Assembly: GCA_030428355.1 (NCBI GenBank)
Contig: JAUIBL010000015.1
Coordinates: 1 to 64,000 of the forward strand
Source of the DNA: Alphaproteobacteria bacterium
GTDB taxonomy: Bacteria > Pseudomonadota > Alphaproteobacteria > Rhodobacterales > Rhodobacteraceae
Length of the DNA: 64,000 nt
Direction of reading: 5' to 3'
Part shown: positions 53,704 to 63,566 of the stretch, piece after piece
Layout: the number at the start of each line of letters is the position of its first letter
Numbering within the stretch: the first letter of the stretch is position 1
Notes under the pieces: model-generated
What the model was told of the DNA's origin: nothing
Databases searched by the model: none
Seen by the model: only the letters and a program-made list of their open reading frames with translations
Translations under genes and position numbers: made by a program

Positions 53704-54544
53704 ACAGCGCGCGGTAGGCCGTCGGGGTCTGTCCGCGTGCGGCGCGAAACCGTTTCGAGAAATACGAGGGGTCGATGAAACCCAGCCGGTAGCCGATCTC
53801 GGACACAGGCAGTTGTGTAAAGGCCAGCAGGCGGCAGGCCTCCTGCATCTGGCGTTGTTCGATATAGGCCGCCGCACCCAAACCAGTTGCGGCCCGGCAC
53901 AACCGGCTCAGATGTCCGGTGGTGATCGACAGCGCCGTCGCAAAATCCGAGGCCGACCAGCCTTCGGCCATTCTTTCAGAGATCAGCGCGTCCAATTGGA
54001 ACAGCCGGGCATGTTTCGTGCCCGTGTCCAGAGCTTCGGCGGCAAGCCGTATCGCGGCAAGCTGGGCGAGCACGGAATGTGCCAATCCGACGACCTGTTG
54101 TGCCCTGAAGGGACCGGCCTTGGCCGTTGTGTCACGCAGCAGATCCGCGGCGCGTGTCAACGTCTGACCGATCTGCCCGACAAAGGGCGAGGACAAAGCT
54201 GTCAGGATATGATCGGTTGCCGGAGAGATCGTGCCAACGACGCTGACGGGAAACGAGAAAATCTGGCCTTCCGATCCCGGTTCGAACCTGAATTCATGAA
54301 CGCAATGCTCTGGAACATATAGAAATTCCCCTTTTTGAACATCAAGTTTCCTGTCATCGGCAATCGCCTTGATCCAGCCGCGCTCGACCATGAAAAGCTG
54401 CGACATCTGGCTGTGGCGATGCGGTAGGATCCGCCAGTCATGGATCGGCGCGCGGACCGAGAAATCCTCGAAATGAAGCACGTCCGGGAACTGGTCCCGT
54501 TCGCCGTAAAGGCCGAATGCCGGAATGATGTTTTCTGAAGGCAT
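53693..54544 (-). CDS. AraC-family regulator, PobR-like
   Basis: A 283-residue activator. An N-terminal cupin-like sensor (~25-110, HRHSQMSQLFMVERGWIKA) is followed by two HTH motifs in the last 100 residues (ASDFATALSITTGHLSRLCR and VSEIGYRLGFIDPSYFSKRF). It is divergent from pobA with a 92-base gap, the usual arrangement for the 4-hydroxybenzoate-responsive PobR of the AraC type. Confidence 0.85.
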   Translation of the reverse strand: MPSENIIPAFGLYGERDQFPDVLHFEDFSVRAPIHDWRILPHRHSQMSQLFMVERGWIKAIADDRKLDVQKGEFLYVPEHCVHEFRFEPGSEGQIFSFPVSVVGTISPATDHILTALSSPFVGQIGQTLTRAADLLRDTTAKAGPFRAQQVVGLAHSVLAQLAAIRLAAEALDTGTKHARLFQLDALISERMAEGWSASDFATALSITTGHLSRLCRAATGLGAAAYIEQRQMQEACRLLAFTQLPVSEIGYRLGFIDPSYFSKRFRAARGQTPTAYRALFTN

Positions 54545-54636
54545 GTTCGTTTTTTACCATCGCGTGCTCTTTGATGCCATTATCTGATGCGCCGCCGCGG
54601 ACTATCAAGACGGCCAGCTTTTTGAGGAGTGCTGCC

Positions 54637-55806
54637 ATGAAGACCGAAGTCGCGATCATCGGCGGCGGACCATCCGGCCTGTTGTTGTCGCAATTGCTGA
54701 ATCGGGCCGGGGTCGCGACGGTAGTGCTGGAACGCGCGTCCAGAGAGCATGTTCTATCGCGCATCCGGGCAGGTGTGCTTGAGGCAGGCACAGTGGCGAT
54801 GCTGCACGAGGCAGGCGTCGCCGATCGGATGACCCGCGAGGGCATTCCGCATGAGGGATGCTACCTGACCGATGATGATCTGATGGTGCGGATCAACTTC
54901 AAGGACCTGACCGGCACGCCCGTGATGGTCTACGGCCAGACCGAAGTGACGACAGACCTCTACACTGCGCAGGACGCCATGGGGGCAACCATCATCCACG
55001 GGGTCGAGGATGTGGTGATCCACGATGCCGACAGCACTGCGCCCTACGTGGAATACACGCTGGATGGGGCGCGGCAGCGCCTCGATTGTTCTTATGTCGC
55101 GGGCTGCGACGGGTTCCACGGTGTCAGCCGCAAGACCATTCCTGCCGACAAGCGCCGCGAATTTGAACGGGTCTATCCTTTTGGCTGGCTTGGGGTTCTG
55201 TCGCGCACACGCCCGGCGCATCACGAGCTGATCTATGCAAATTCGTCGAACGGATTTGCCTTGGCGTCGATGCGCAGTGAGACGCTCAGCCGGTATTACG
55301 TGCAGGTACCGCTGACCGACAAGGTTGAAGACTGGAGTGACGCGCGTTTCTGGACGACGCTGAAATCCTGCCTGCCGTCCGAGGTGGCAGAGACCATGGA
55401 GATCGGCCCGTCGATCGAGAAATCCATAGCCCCGCTGCGGTCTTTCGTTAGCGAACCGCTGCGTTGGGGACGGCTGTTCCTTGTCGGGGATGCCGCGCAT
55501 ATCGTGCCGCCGACCGGGGCCAAGGGGCTGAACCTTGCGGTGTCGGACGTGCATTACCTCTATAAGGCGCTGATCGACGCGGTGAAAACCGGGGATACAA
55601 AAGGGATCGACGCCTATTCGGAACGGGCGCTTCTGCGGATCTGGAAGGCGATGCGCTTCAGTTGGCAGATGACGACCATGCTGCACCGGTTCGACGGCGA
55701 AGACAGCTTTGCGGCGCAGATGCGCAAGGCGACGCTCTATCATCTATCGCAGTCCGAAACGGCGCGGCGTGATCTGGCCGAGAACTATATCGGGCTGCCG
55801 TTCTAG
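54637..55806 (+). CDS. pobA: 4-hydroxybenzoate 3-monooxygenase
   Basis: A 389-residue flavin monooxygenase making protocatechuate from 4-hydroxybenzoate with NAD(P)H and O2. IIGGGPSGLLLSQLL (6-20) binds FAD, SRIRAGVLEAGTVAML matches the PobA-specific segment around residue 45, and VGDAAHIVPPTGAKGLNLAV (~285) closes the flavin site. ATG 54637 with GAGGAG ahead gives the usual length. It feeds directly into the pca operon to its right and overlaps the convergent pcaQ gene by four bases. Confidence 0.93.
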   Translation: MKTEVAIIGGGPSGLLLSQLLNRAGVATVVLERASREHVLSRIRAGVLEAGTVAMLHEAGVADRMTREGIPHEGCYLTDDDLMVRINFKDLTGTPVMVYGQTEVTTDLYTAQDAMGATIIHGVEDVVIHDADSTAPYVEYTLDGARQRLDCSYVAGCDGFHGVSRKTIPADKRREFERVYPFGWLGVLSRTRPAHHELIYANSSNGFALASMRSETLSRYYVQVPLTDKVEDWSDARFWTTLKSCLPSEVAETMEIGPSIEKSIAPLRSFVSEPLRWGRLFLVGDAAHIVPPTGAKGLNLAVSDVHYLYKALIDAVKTGDTKGIDAYSERALLRIWKAMRFSWQMTTMLHRFDGEDSFAAQMRKATLYHLSQSETARRDLAENYIGLPF

Positions 55807-56735
55807 CGGGCGGGTTGGCCCACGGGGCGCAATGCGTCCCGCGCGGCTTCGAGGGCGCGGATCAGACCGGATTGTTCATCCGTCAGCACACCATCCGCGC
55901 GCATCGAAATCCCGATGGGGCCACCGCGCAGGTCGTTGCCAAGGGGCAGGGCGGTCAGAGTGCCCGCGTCCAGTTCGTCTTCGACGACGCCGCGCGAGAT
56001 GAACCAAACCGCGTCGGAGGATCGCACCACGCGCCGCCCGAAGGCGAGAGAGACGGATTCAAACGCGGCGCTTTGGGCCGCGATGCCATGACGGGACAAC
56101 AGCGCCCGGACGAGCGGGGCGATCACCGCGCCCGGCGGTGGAAGAAGCAGCGGATAGCCGTCCAGTGCATCGAGCGGTTGCGCCTGATGTGAGAGCGGGT
56201 GCTCGGGCCGGACGACGGCAGCGATGTCCTCGGAATAGAGATGATGGAACGACAGGTGTTGCATCACCTCGGCATTGCCCATCCGACCGACAACCAGATC
56301 AAGGCTGCTTTCCCGCAATTGCGACATCAGGAGCCAGTTCGGCCCGGTGCTGACCCGCAAGAGGCAATTCGGGTGGGTCTCGCGAAAGGCTAGTGCTGCG
56401 CGCGGCATCAGCGACGTCGCCGCAGTGGGCAGAACCCCAACAGACAGGCGGGTGATCTGAGACGGCGTATCCTTGACCAGCGATTGCGCCCGCGACAGTT
56501 CGGCCATCGCCGCACCGCCATGCTGCTGAAATACCCGGCCCGCAGTGGTCAGAGTCAAGCGTCGGTTCGAACGGTCGAACAGCGGTTTGCCCAGCACATC
56601 CTCGAGTTCGCGGATGGTTTTCGACACGGCGGGTTGCGAGACGTTCAACGCATCCGCCGCCGCGGACAGCGAACCGAGGCGCGCGGTTTCGAGAAAGCAC
56701 CTGAGGTGGCGCAACCGAATGCGGGGATCGAGCAT
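55803..56735 (-). CDS. pcaQ: LysR-family activator of protocatechuate genes
   Basis: A 310-residue LysR regulator: RHLRCFLETARLGSLSAAAD and VSQPAVSKTIRELED form the HTH (10-60), and the effector domain follows. It lies divergent from pcaDCHGB, with a PcaQ-type box at 56738-56753. In related alphaproteobacteria PcaQ activates pcaDCHGB with carboxymuconolactone or its product as inducer. Confidence 0.9.
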   Translation of the reverse strand: MLDPRIRLRHLRCFLETARLGSLSAAADALNVSQPAVSKTIRELEDVLGKPLFDRSNRRLTLTTAGRVFQQHGGAAMAELSRAQSLVKDTPSQITRLSVGVLPTAATSLMPRAALAFRETHPNCLLRVSTGPNWLLMSQLRESSLDLVVGRMGNAEVMQHLSFHHLYSEDIAAVVRPEHPLSHQAQPLDALDGYPLLLPPPGAVIAPLVRALLSRHGIAAQSAAFESVSLAFGRRVVRSSDAVWFISRGVVEDELDAGTLTALPLGNDLRGGPIGISMRADGVLTDEQSGLIRALEAARDALRPVGQPAR

Positions 56736-56737
56736 GT

Positions 56738-56753
56738 ATAACTCATGGGTTAA
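56738..56753. promoter_or_regulatory. PcaQ binding box
   Basis: ATAACT-CATG-GGTTAA differs by one base from the ATAACC-N4-GGTTAA site described for rhizobial PcaQ. It begins two bases upstream of the pcaQ start codon and about 75 bases before pcaD, suitable for autoregulation and activation. Confidence 0.75.
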
Positions 56754-56826
56754 GTAAATGGTGCAAGAATATAATTTTCAGAGCGGTAAAGAAATGCCAA
56801 AGAGAGGTCAGAGGAGAATTTCAAAC

Positions 56827-57615
56827 ATGAAAACGGTCACGTCAGATGGGGCGGTGCTCCATGTGCAGGTGGACGGCCCCGAGGCTGGCCCGGTGGTGAT
56901 GTTCGCCAACTCGCTGGGCACCGATCTGCGCGTCTGGGACCCGCTGTTGCCGCATCTGCCCCAAGGGCTTCGGATTGTCCGCTTCGACAAGCGGGGCCAT
57001 GGTCTGTCGGACTGCCCGCCCGCGCCATATGACATGAACACGCTGGTCGAGGACGCTGAGGCGGTTGCGGACGCGCTCGGCGTTTCGCAGATCGACTTTG
57101 TCGGCCTGTCCATCGGTGGACTGATCGGTCAGGGGCTGGCTGCGCGCCGCCCGGATCTGATCAAGGCCTTGGTGCTGATGGATACGGCGGCCAAGATCGG
57201 AACACCCGAGATGTGGCAAACGCGGATCGACGGGGTGCGCTCGGATGGGCTTGGTGGGATGGCGGACGCCATTCTTGACCGGTGGTTCGCGCCCGAGATG
57301 CGCAACGATGCGGCGGCGCTGCCCCCATGGCGCAACATGCTCAGCCGCACGCCGGTCGAAGGCTATGTTGGCTGCTGTGCGGCGATTGCGGGGGCTGATT
57401 TCACCGCAAGCACGGCAGACCTCGCCATCCCGGTGATGGCCATGGCCGGGTCCGAAGACGGATCGACCCCACCCGACTTGGTGCGCGCAACGGCGGACCT
57501 GTGCGGTGCCGCATTCCACGTGATCGACGCGGCAGGCCATCTGCCCTGCGTCGAAAAACCGGCCGAGACCGCAGCCCTTATCACCGCGTTCCTCAAGGAG
57601 ACGGGCCATGTCTGA
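56827..57615 (+). CDS. pcaD: 3-oxoadipate enol-lactonase
   Basis: A 262-residue alpha/beta hydrolase opening 3-oxoadipate enol-lactone. The nucleophile Ser is in FVGLSIGGLIGQ (~100), and the catalytic His is in DAAGHLPCVEKP near the C-terminus. ATG 56827 is chosen since the family N-terminus starts there and GAGGAG precedes it; an upstream frame from 56758 only adds residues over the promoter. It overlaps pcaC by 8 bases. Confidence 0.9.
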   Translation: MKTVTSDGAVLHVQVDGPEAGPVVMFANSLGTDLRVWDPLLPHLPQGLRIVRFDKRGHGLSDCPPAPYDMNTLVEDAEAVADALGVSQIDFVGLSIGGLIGQGLAARRPDLIKALVLMDTAAKIGTPEMWQTRIDGVRSDGLGGMADAILDRWFAPEMRNDAAALPPWRNMLSRTPVEGYVGCCAAIAGADFTASTADLAIPVMAMAGSEDGSTPPDLVRATADLCGAAFHVIDAAGHLPCVEKPAETAALITAFLKETGHV

Positions 57616-57991
57616 GCGCTTTGATCAGGGAATGAAAACCCGGCGCGAGGTTCTGGGCGACGCCCATGTCGACCGGGCCGAAGCGAACAAGACCGAGTTC
57701 GATCTGCCGTTCCAGACGCTGATCACCGAGGGCGCGTGGGGGACGGTCTGGTCGTCGGACGGGATCAGTCGTCGGGAACGGTCCATGCTGACCTTGGCGC
57801 TCTTGGCGGCGACCGGGAATTTCGAGGAAATCCCGATGCATATTCGCGCCACCGCGCGCACCGGAGCCAGCAAACAGGATGTGATGGAAGCGTTCCAGCA
57901 CGTCGCGATCTATGCCGGTGTGCCCAAGGCGAACCATGCCATCAAGCTGGCCAAACAGACTTACGCAGAGATGGAGCAATCCGATGACTGA
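57608..57991 (+). CDS. pcaC: 4-carboxymuconolactone decarboxylase
   Basis: A 127-residue carboxymuconolactone decarboxylase-fold protein. WGTVWSSDGISRRERSMLTL (~42-61) and HIRATARTGASKQDVMEAF (~79-97) are the conserved blocks with the catalytic Glu and His. It converts 4-carboxymuconolactone to the enol-lactone used by PcaD. It overlaps pcaD and pcaH at either end. Confidence 0.92.
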   Translation: MSERFDQGMKTRREVLGDAHVDRAEANKTEFDLPFQTLITEGAWGTVWSSDGISRRERSMLTLALLAATGNFEEIPMHIRATARTGASKQDVMEAFQHVAIYAGVPKANHAIKLAKQTYAEMEQSDD

Positions 57992-58712
57992 CACCGCCGC
58001 CCTGATGCCCCGCCGCCGCGAGGTGCATCCCGATCCCTATTACCTCGACTACAAGACGTCGATCACGCGGTCCCCGTCGCTCCCGCTCTTGTCGATGGAG
58101 TCGACGCCGAGCGAGGAAACCGGGCCGCGCTTTGGCCACAACAAGCTAGGTGCCTTGGATAACAACCTGATCTGCAACTACACGCAGGGCAAGTCGCTGG
58201 CCGTGGGCGAACGCATCCGCGTGCATGGCCGCGTTCTTGATGAAACCGGGCGTCCAGTGCCGCACACGCTGGTCGAGATCTGGCAGGCCAATGCCGGTGG
58301 GCGGTATCGGCACATCAAGGACACCTATTTCGCACCGCTCGATCCGAATTTCGGCGGCTGCGGACGCACGATTACAAATGAAAACGGCTATTATGAGTTC
58401 ATGACGATCCGTCCGGGGGCGTATCCTTGGCCGAACCGGGCCAATGACTGGCGGCCGATGCACATTCACTTTTCGATCTTCGGCCATGCCTTTGGTCAGC
58501 GCCTGATCAGTCAGATGTATTTCCAGGGGGATCCGCTGATCGACCTCTGCCCGATTGCCGCCACTGTGCGGGATCGGAGCCAGCTCGACCGTCTGGTCGC
58601 GCCGCTCGACATGCAGAATTCGCGGGGCATGGATTATCTTGCCTACAAGTTCGACATCGTGCTGCGCGGCCGCCGTCAGACCATGTTCGAAAACAAGCCG
58701 GAAGGGATGTAA
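57984..58712 (+). CDS. pcaH: Protocatechuate 3,4-dioxygenase beta subunit
   Basis: A 242-residue catalytic subunit. The Fe(III) ligands fall at the same numbers as in the Pseudomonas enzyme: Tyr108 (GGRYRH), Tyr147 (GAYPWPN), His160 and His162 (MHIHFS). It cleaves protocatechuate between the hydroxyls to 3-carboxymuconate. ATG 57984 overlaps the pcaC end. Partner: the alpha subunit 3 bases downstream. Confidence 0.95.
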   Translation: MTDTAALMPRRREVHPDPYYLDYKTSITRSPSLPLLSMESTPSEETGPRFGHNKLGALDNNLICNYTQGKSLAVGERIRVHGRVLDETGRPVPHTLVEIWQANAGGRYRHIKDTYFAPLDPNFGGCGRTITNENGYYEFMTIRPGAYPWPNRANDWRPMHIHFSIFGHAFGQRLISQMYFQGDPLIDLCPIAATVRDRSQLDRLVAPLDMQNSRGMDYLAYKFDIVLRGRRQTMFENKPEGM

Positions 58713-58715
58713 GCC

Positions 58716-59315
58716 ATGACACAACCGCTTGATATTCTGGTGGAAACTCCCAGTCAGACCGCTGGCCCTTATGTCCATATCGGTTGCATCCCGACCTTCG
58801 CCGGGGTCGAGGGCGTCTATCCCGAAGACCTTGGCCTGAGCCCGATCGAAGACGGTGCCAAAGGGGAGGTCATCACCATCGTCGGGTCGGTTTATGACGG
58901 TACCGGCTGGGCGATGCGCGATGCCATGATCGAAAGCTGGCAACCCGACGCCGCTGGTCTCTTTCCCGGGCAGGACGGGGCCGATCCGAAGGTCTCGGGC
59001 TTCTGCCGCTTCGCCGCCGACAAGGACAGCGGCGAGTTCACCCTGCGCACGATCAAGCCGGGATCGGTGAAAGGTCGGAACGGTCAGGTGTTCGCGCCGC
59101 ATATCTCGCTCTGGATCGTGGCGCGCGGGATCAATATCGGTCTCAACACCCGCATCTATTTCGAGGATGAGGACAACAGCGCTGACCCGCTGCTGGCCCG
59201 CATTGAACAGCGCCCGCGTGTCGATACGATGATTGCCAGGAAAACCGGCGACGGCACCTATCGGTTCGACATCCGGCTTCAGGGCGAGGGCGAAACGGTG
59301 TTTCTTGACCTGTGA
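58716..59315 (+). CDS. pcaG: Protocatechuate 3,4-dioxygenase alpha subunit
   Basis: A 199-residue non-metal subunit of the dioxygenase. TPSQTAGPYVHIG at the N-terminus, IESWQPDAAGLFPG and FAPHISLWIVARGINIGLNT match PcaG, with length as expected. It lacks the Tyr/His iron set, as is normal for alpha subunits. The stop overlaps the pcaB start (TGATG). Confidence 0.94.
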   Translation: MTQPLDILVETPSQTAGPYVHIGCIPTFAGVEGVYPEDLGLSPIEDGAKGEVITIVGSVYDGTGWAMRDAMIESWQPDAAGLFPGQDGADPKVSGFCRFAADKDSGEFTLRTIKPGSVKGRNGQVFAPHISLWIVARGINIGLNTRIYFEDEDNSADPLLARIEQRPRVDTMIARKTGDGTYRFDIRLQGEGETVFLDL

Positions 59316-60376
59316 TGACGGGCGTCTTCGACCATCCCTGGTTGTCGGGCCTTTTTGCCGATGACGAAATCGCTGCGCTTTGGTCCGCCGAAGCGCAGCT
59401 TTCGTCCATGCTGGCGTTCGAGTCCGCGTGGTCGCGCCATGGGCATCTGGCGGGGCTGTGGTCCGAGGCGGAAGGGCAATCCGCGGCCGATGCCATCACC
59501 TCTGTCCAGATTGAACCCGAAGAGCTTTCTGATGGCACGGCGCAGGATGGCGTCTGCGTACCGGCCCTCGTTCGGCTGTTGAAGGAGCGGACAGGAGCAA
59601 CGGCGATCCACAAAGGCGCGACATCTCAGGATGTGATCGACACGGCAACGGTCCTGTCACTGGAACGCAGCCTTGATCTGATCGGCGGACGGCTTGAGCG
59701 ACTGGACTTGGACCTGTCCGAGTTGGAGTCCCGTTTCGGCGAAAAACCATTGATGGGCCGCACGCGCATGCAGGCGGCGATGCCGATCACCGTGGCCGAC
59801 CGGGTGCAGACATGGCGTCTTCCGCTTGCCTCGCATCGCGAACGCCTGGAGCAACTGCGCCCCCGCGCGGCGTTGGTTCAGATCGGGGGGGCCGCAGGCG
59901 ACCGCGCGGCGCTGGGTGAGGGCGCGGAGGCGATCTGCCACGCGGTTGCGGCTGACCTTGGTCTCTCGGCCACACCACGAAGCTGGCACGCGATGCGCGA
60001 CGGCATCGCCGAGGCCGGATCGCTCATGTCTCTGATCACGGGAACCCTTGGCAAGATGGGTCAGGACATCTGCCTGATGGCGCAGCAGGGGATAGACGAG
60101 ATCAGGATGGACGGCGGCGGCGGGTCGTCGGCCATGCCACACAAGCAGAACCCGGTGCTTGCGGAATTGCTGGTCACGCTGGCGCGGTTCAATGCCGTTC
60201 AGGTGTCAGGGCTGCATCAGGCGATGATCCACGAACAGGAACGGTCAGGCGCGGCGTGGACGCTCGAGTGGATGATCCTGCCGCAGATGGTTCAGGCAAC
60301 GGGGCGCGCGCTTGCCGTGGCGTCGGCGCTCACGACACAAATCGTGGACATCGGCAGTCCTGATCCGTTGTCCTGA
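59315..60376 (+). CDS. pcaB: 3-carboxy-cis,cis-muconate cycloisomerase
   Basis: A 353-residue fumarase/aspartase-superfamily enzyme. GATSQDVIDTATVL (~101-114) and the signature GGGGSSAMPHKQNPV (~267-281) contain the catalytic Ser loop. It lactonises 3-carboxymuconate to 4-carboxymuconolactone. It starts at ATG 59315 overlapping the pcaG stop (GTG 59312 is possible). It is short relative to ~450-residue homologs, lacking the C-terminal extension, as in many Rhodobacterales. Confidence 0.9.
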   Translation: MTGVFDHPWLSGLFADDEIAALWSAEAQLSSMLAFESAWSRHGHLAGLWSEAEGQSAADAITSVQIEPEELSDGTAQDGVCVPALVRLLKERTGATAIHKGATSQDVIDTATVLSLERSLDLIGGRLERLDLDLSELESRFGEKPLMGRTRMQAAMPITVADRVQTWRLPLASHRERLEQLRPRAALVQIGGAAGDRAALGEGAEAICHAVAADLGLSATPRSWHAMRDGIAEAGSLMSLITGTLGKMGQDICLMAQQGIDEIRMDGGGGSSAMPHKQNPVLAELLVTLARFNAVQVSGLHQAMIHEQERSGAAWTLEWMILPQMVQATGRALAVASALTTQIVDIGSPDPLS

Positions 60377-60421
60377 GCGTCGGATCGCCCTACACGCATC
60401 GAAAAGACAAGGAAGACCGGA

Positions 60422-61699
60422 ATGTCCGACAACAGGGTCCTGATCGCCGGGGGCGGCATCGCAGGTTTGACGCTTGGGCTGACGCTGCACCAGATCGGCG
60501 TGCCCTTCACTGTGTTCGAATCCGCGCGCGAGATGAAGCCGCTGGGCGTTGGCATCAACCTGCAACCGAACGCCGTGCGCGAGCTGTTCGATCTTGGCAT
60601 CACCGCAGACGATCTGGACAAGGTGGGACTGCCCGCAAAGGAATGGGCACTGGTCGGTCTGAACGGGCGCGAGGTCTATTCCGAACCGCGCGGGCTGGGT
60701 GCCGGGTACAATTGGCCGCAATACGCCGTGCATCGCGGGCAGTTGCACATGCTGCTTTACGAGACATTGATCGCGCGGGCGGGTGCGGATGCCGTCCAGC
60801 TTGGCGCAAAGGTTACGTCCTACGCACAGGATGGGTCCGGCGTCACGGCGCGGATCGTTTCGACTGCCGGAGAGAGAGAGGAGCGCGGCCGCATTCTGAT
60901 CGCCGCCGATGGCATCCATTCCGCGATCCGCGCGCAGATGTATCCCGACCAACCACCGATACACTGGGGTGGGGCCGTCATGTGGCGCGGCACGGTTCGG
61001 GCCAAGCCATTGCGCACCGACTCGTCCTTTGTCGGGCTGGGGACACATCGGCACCGGATGGTGATCTACCCGATCTCTGCGCCCGATGCGGACGGTATGT
61101 CGCTGATCAACTGGATTGCCGAAGTCACGATGGACGATGCAGGCGGCTGGCAGCAGGACGGCTGGTTCAAACCGGTCGAGATCGACGAGTTCATCCATCA
61201 TTTCAAGGATTTTCGATACGACTGGCTGGATGTCCCCGCAATGCTGCGCGGGGCGGATTGCGCTTATGTGAACCCGATGATCGACCGCGACCCGGTGCCA
61301 AGCTGGGTCGATGGCGCGGTGGCTCTGATGGGCGATGCGGCGCATGCGATGTATCCGACCGGATCGAACGGGGCGAGCCAGGCGATTGTCGACGCGCGTG
61401 TGATCGGGGCGAAGATGGTGGAGCATGGTGTGACAGAGGCGGCGCTTGCGGCCTATGATGCGCAGCTTTGTGGCCCAGTGTCGGAATTGGTGCTGCGCAA
61501 CCGCGGTGCGGGGCCGTTCGGGCTGCTCAATCTGCTCGATGAGCGCTGTGGCGGTATCTTTGATGACATCGAAGACGTGATCCCCGCTGCGGAACGCACG
61601 GATTTCATGGCGAAATACAAGGCAGCAGCCGGGTTTGCCATCGAAACGCTGAACGCCGCTGATCCGACAATCCCGGCAGGGGCGCGCGTCAACGGCTGA
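60422..61699 (+). CDS. PhzS/salicylate-hydroxylase-like flavin monooxygenase
   Basis: A 425-residue FAD monooxygenase. IAGGGIAGLTLGLTLHQIG (7-25) is the nucleotide-binding start, AADGIHSAIRAQMYP (~160-174) the DG motif, and LMGDAAHAMYPTGSNGASQA (~302-321) the GD motif. It resembles the PhzS and 'flavin-dependent oxidoreductase' group rather than PobA. It is 45 bases after pcaB and 62 before pcaF, inside the protocatechuate operon, so it may hydroxylate or decarboxylate-hydroxylate another aromatic acid into the pathway. The substrate is unknown. Confidence 0.8.
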   Translation: MSDNRVLIAGGGIAGLTLGLTLHQIGVPFTVFESAREMKPLGVGINLQPNAVRELFDLGITADDLDKVGLPAKEWALVGLNGREVYSEPRGLGAGYNWPQYAVHRGQLHMLLYETLIARAGADAVQLGAKVTSYAQDGSGVTARIVSTAGEREERGRILIAADGIHSAIRAQMYPDQPPIHWGGAVMWRGTVRAKPLRTDSSFVGLGTHRHRMVIYPISAPDADGMSLINWIAEVTMDDAGGWQQDGWFKPVEIDEFIHHFKDFRYDWLDVPAMLRGADCAYVNPMIDRDPVPSWVDGAVALMGDAAHAMYPTGSNGASQAIVDARVIGAKMVEHGVTEAALAAYDAQLCGPVSELVLRNRGAGPFGLLNLLDERCGGIFDDIEDVIPAAERTDFMAKYKAAAGFAIETLNAADPTIPAGARVNG

Positions 61700-61761
61700 C
61701 TTGCATCTTGGTCCGCTTTCGACGCCATATGCACCAAGCCTGACCAAACCGGAGCCGCCCG

Positions 61762-62964
<1,203 letters not shown>

Positions 62965-62992
62965 GGCACATTACGGCACAATAAGAATGAAA

Positions 62993-63018
62993 TCGGCCCG
63001 ACAGATGTGCCGGGCCGA
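62993..63018. terminator. Hairpin between convergent pcaF and cynS
   Basis: TCGGCCCG (62993-63000) pairs with CGGGCCGA (63011-63018) over a 10-base loop. It can serve either strand, but no T tract is present. Confidence 0.5.
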
Positions 63019-63059
63019 CTGGGAGGGAACACGAGGCGGGGTTTCCCACCTCGACAGGA

Positions 63060-63530
63060 TCACCAGGAATTGTAGGCGAGATACTTGCCCGACATCTCGA
63101 GCTTCACGCGATCGCCCTTTTCATGCGGCACGCGGGTCAGCTGCATGTCAAAGTCGATGGCCGACATGATGCCTGTGCCGAACTTTTCCTCGATCAGCGC
63201 CTTGATGGTCGGGCCATAGACGCCGACGATCTCGTAAAGGCGGTAGATGCAGGGGTCCGTGGGTACGGCCTGCGACCACACTTTGGTGGGCGGCTCTTCC
63301 AGCACGCTGGCCGCTTCCTGCAGCAGACCCATGACCGAAACAAGCGCCTCGGCCTTTTCCTTGGGAAACGCGTTCATGCCCATGCAGGCCGAATGCGTCC
63401 AGACCGGAGACATGTCGATCTTCTCGGCGATGCCCTCCCATGTCATGCCGGCCTGTTTCTTGGCCGACAGGATCATCATCGTCACGTCTTCCTTGGTCAT
63501 CATGACTGGCACCTCGTAATTGTCTTTCAT
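63060..63530 (-). CDS. cynS: Cyanase
   Basis: A 156-residue cyanate hydratase, forming CO2 and carbamate (then ammonia) from cyanate and bicarbonate. The catalytic trio is in the expected spacing: Arg97, Glu100 and Ser123 in IYRLYEIVGVYGP and GIMSAIDF. The N-terminal half is the HTH-like dimerisation domain. AGGAGG is close before ATG 63530. No cyn transporter or regulator is visible nearby. Confidence 0.95.
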   Translation of the reverse strand: MKDNYEVPVMMTKEDVTMMILSAKKQAGMTWEGIAEKIDMSPVWTHSACMGMNAFPKEKAEALVSVMGLLQEAASVLEEPPTKVWSQAVPTDPCIYRLYEIVGVYGPTIKALIEEKFGTGIMSAIDFDMQLTRVPHEKGDRVKLEMSGKYLAYNSW

Positions 63531-63566
63531 TGTTTTTCCTCCTGGGTCGTATGTAAATTCAGTAAG

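Noticed and set aside
60245-61747. 500-codon minus-strand frame opposite the PhzS-like gene
   Set aside because: Antisense shadow; the + strand protein carries the flavin motifs.
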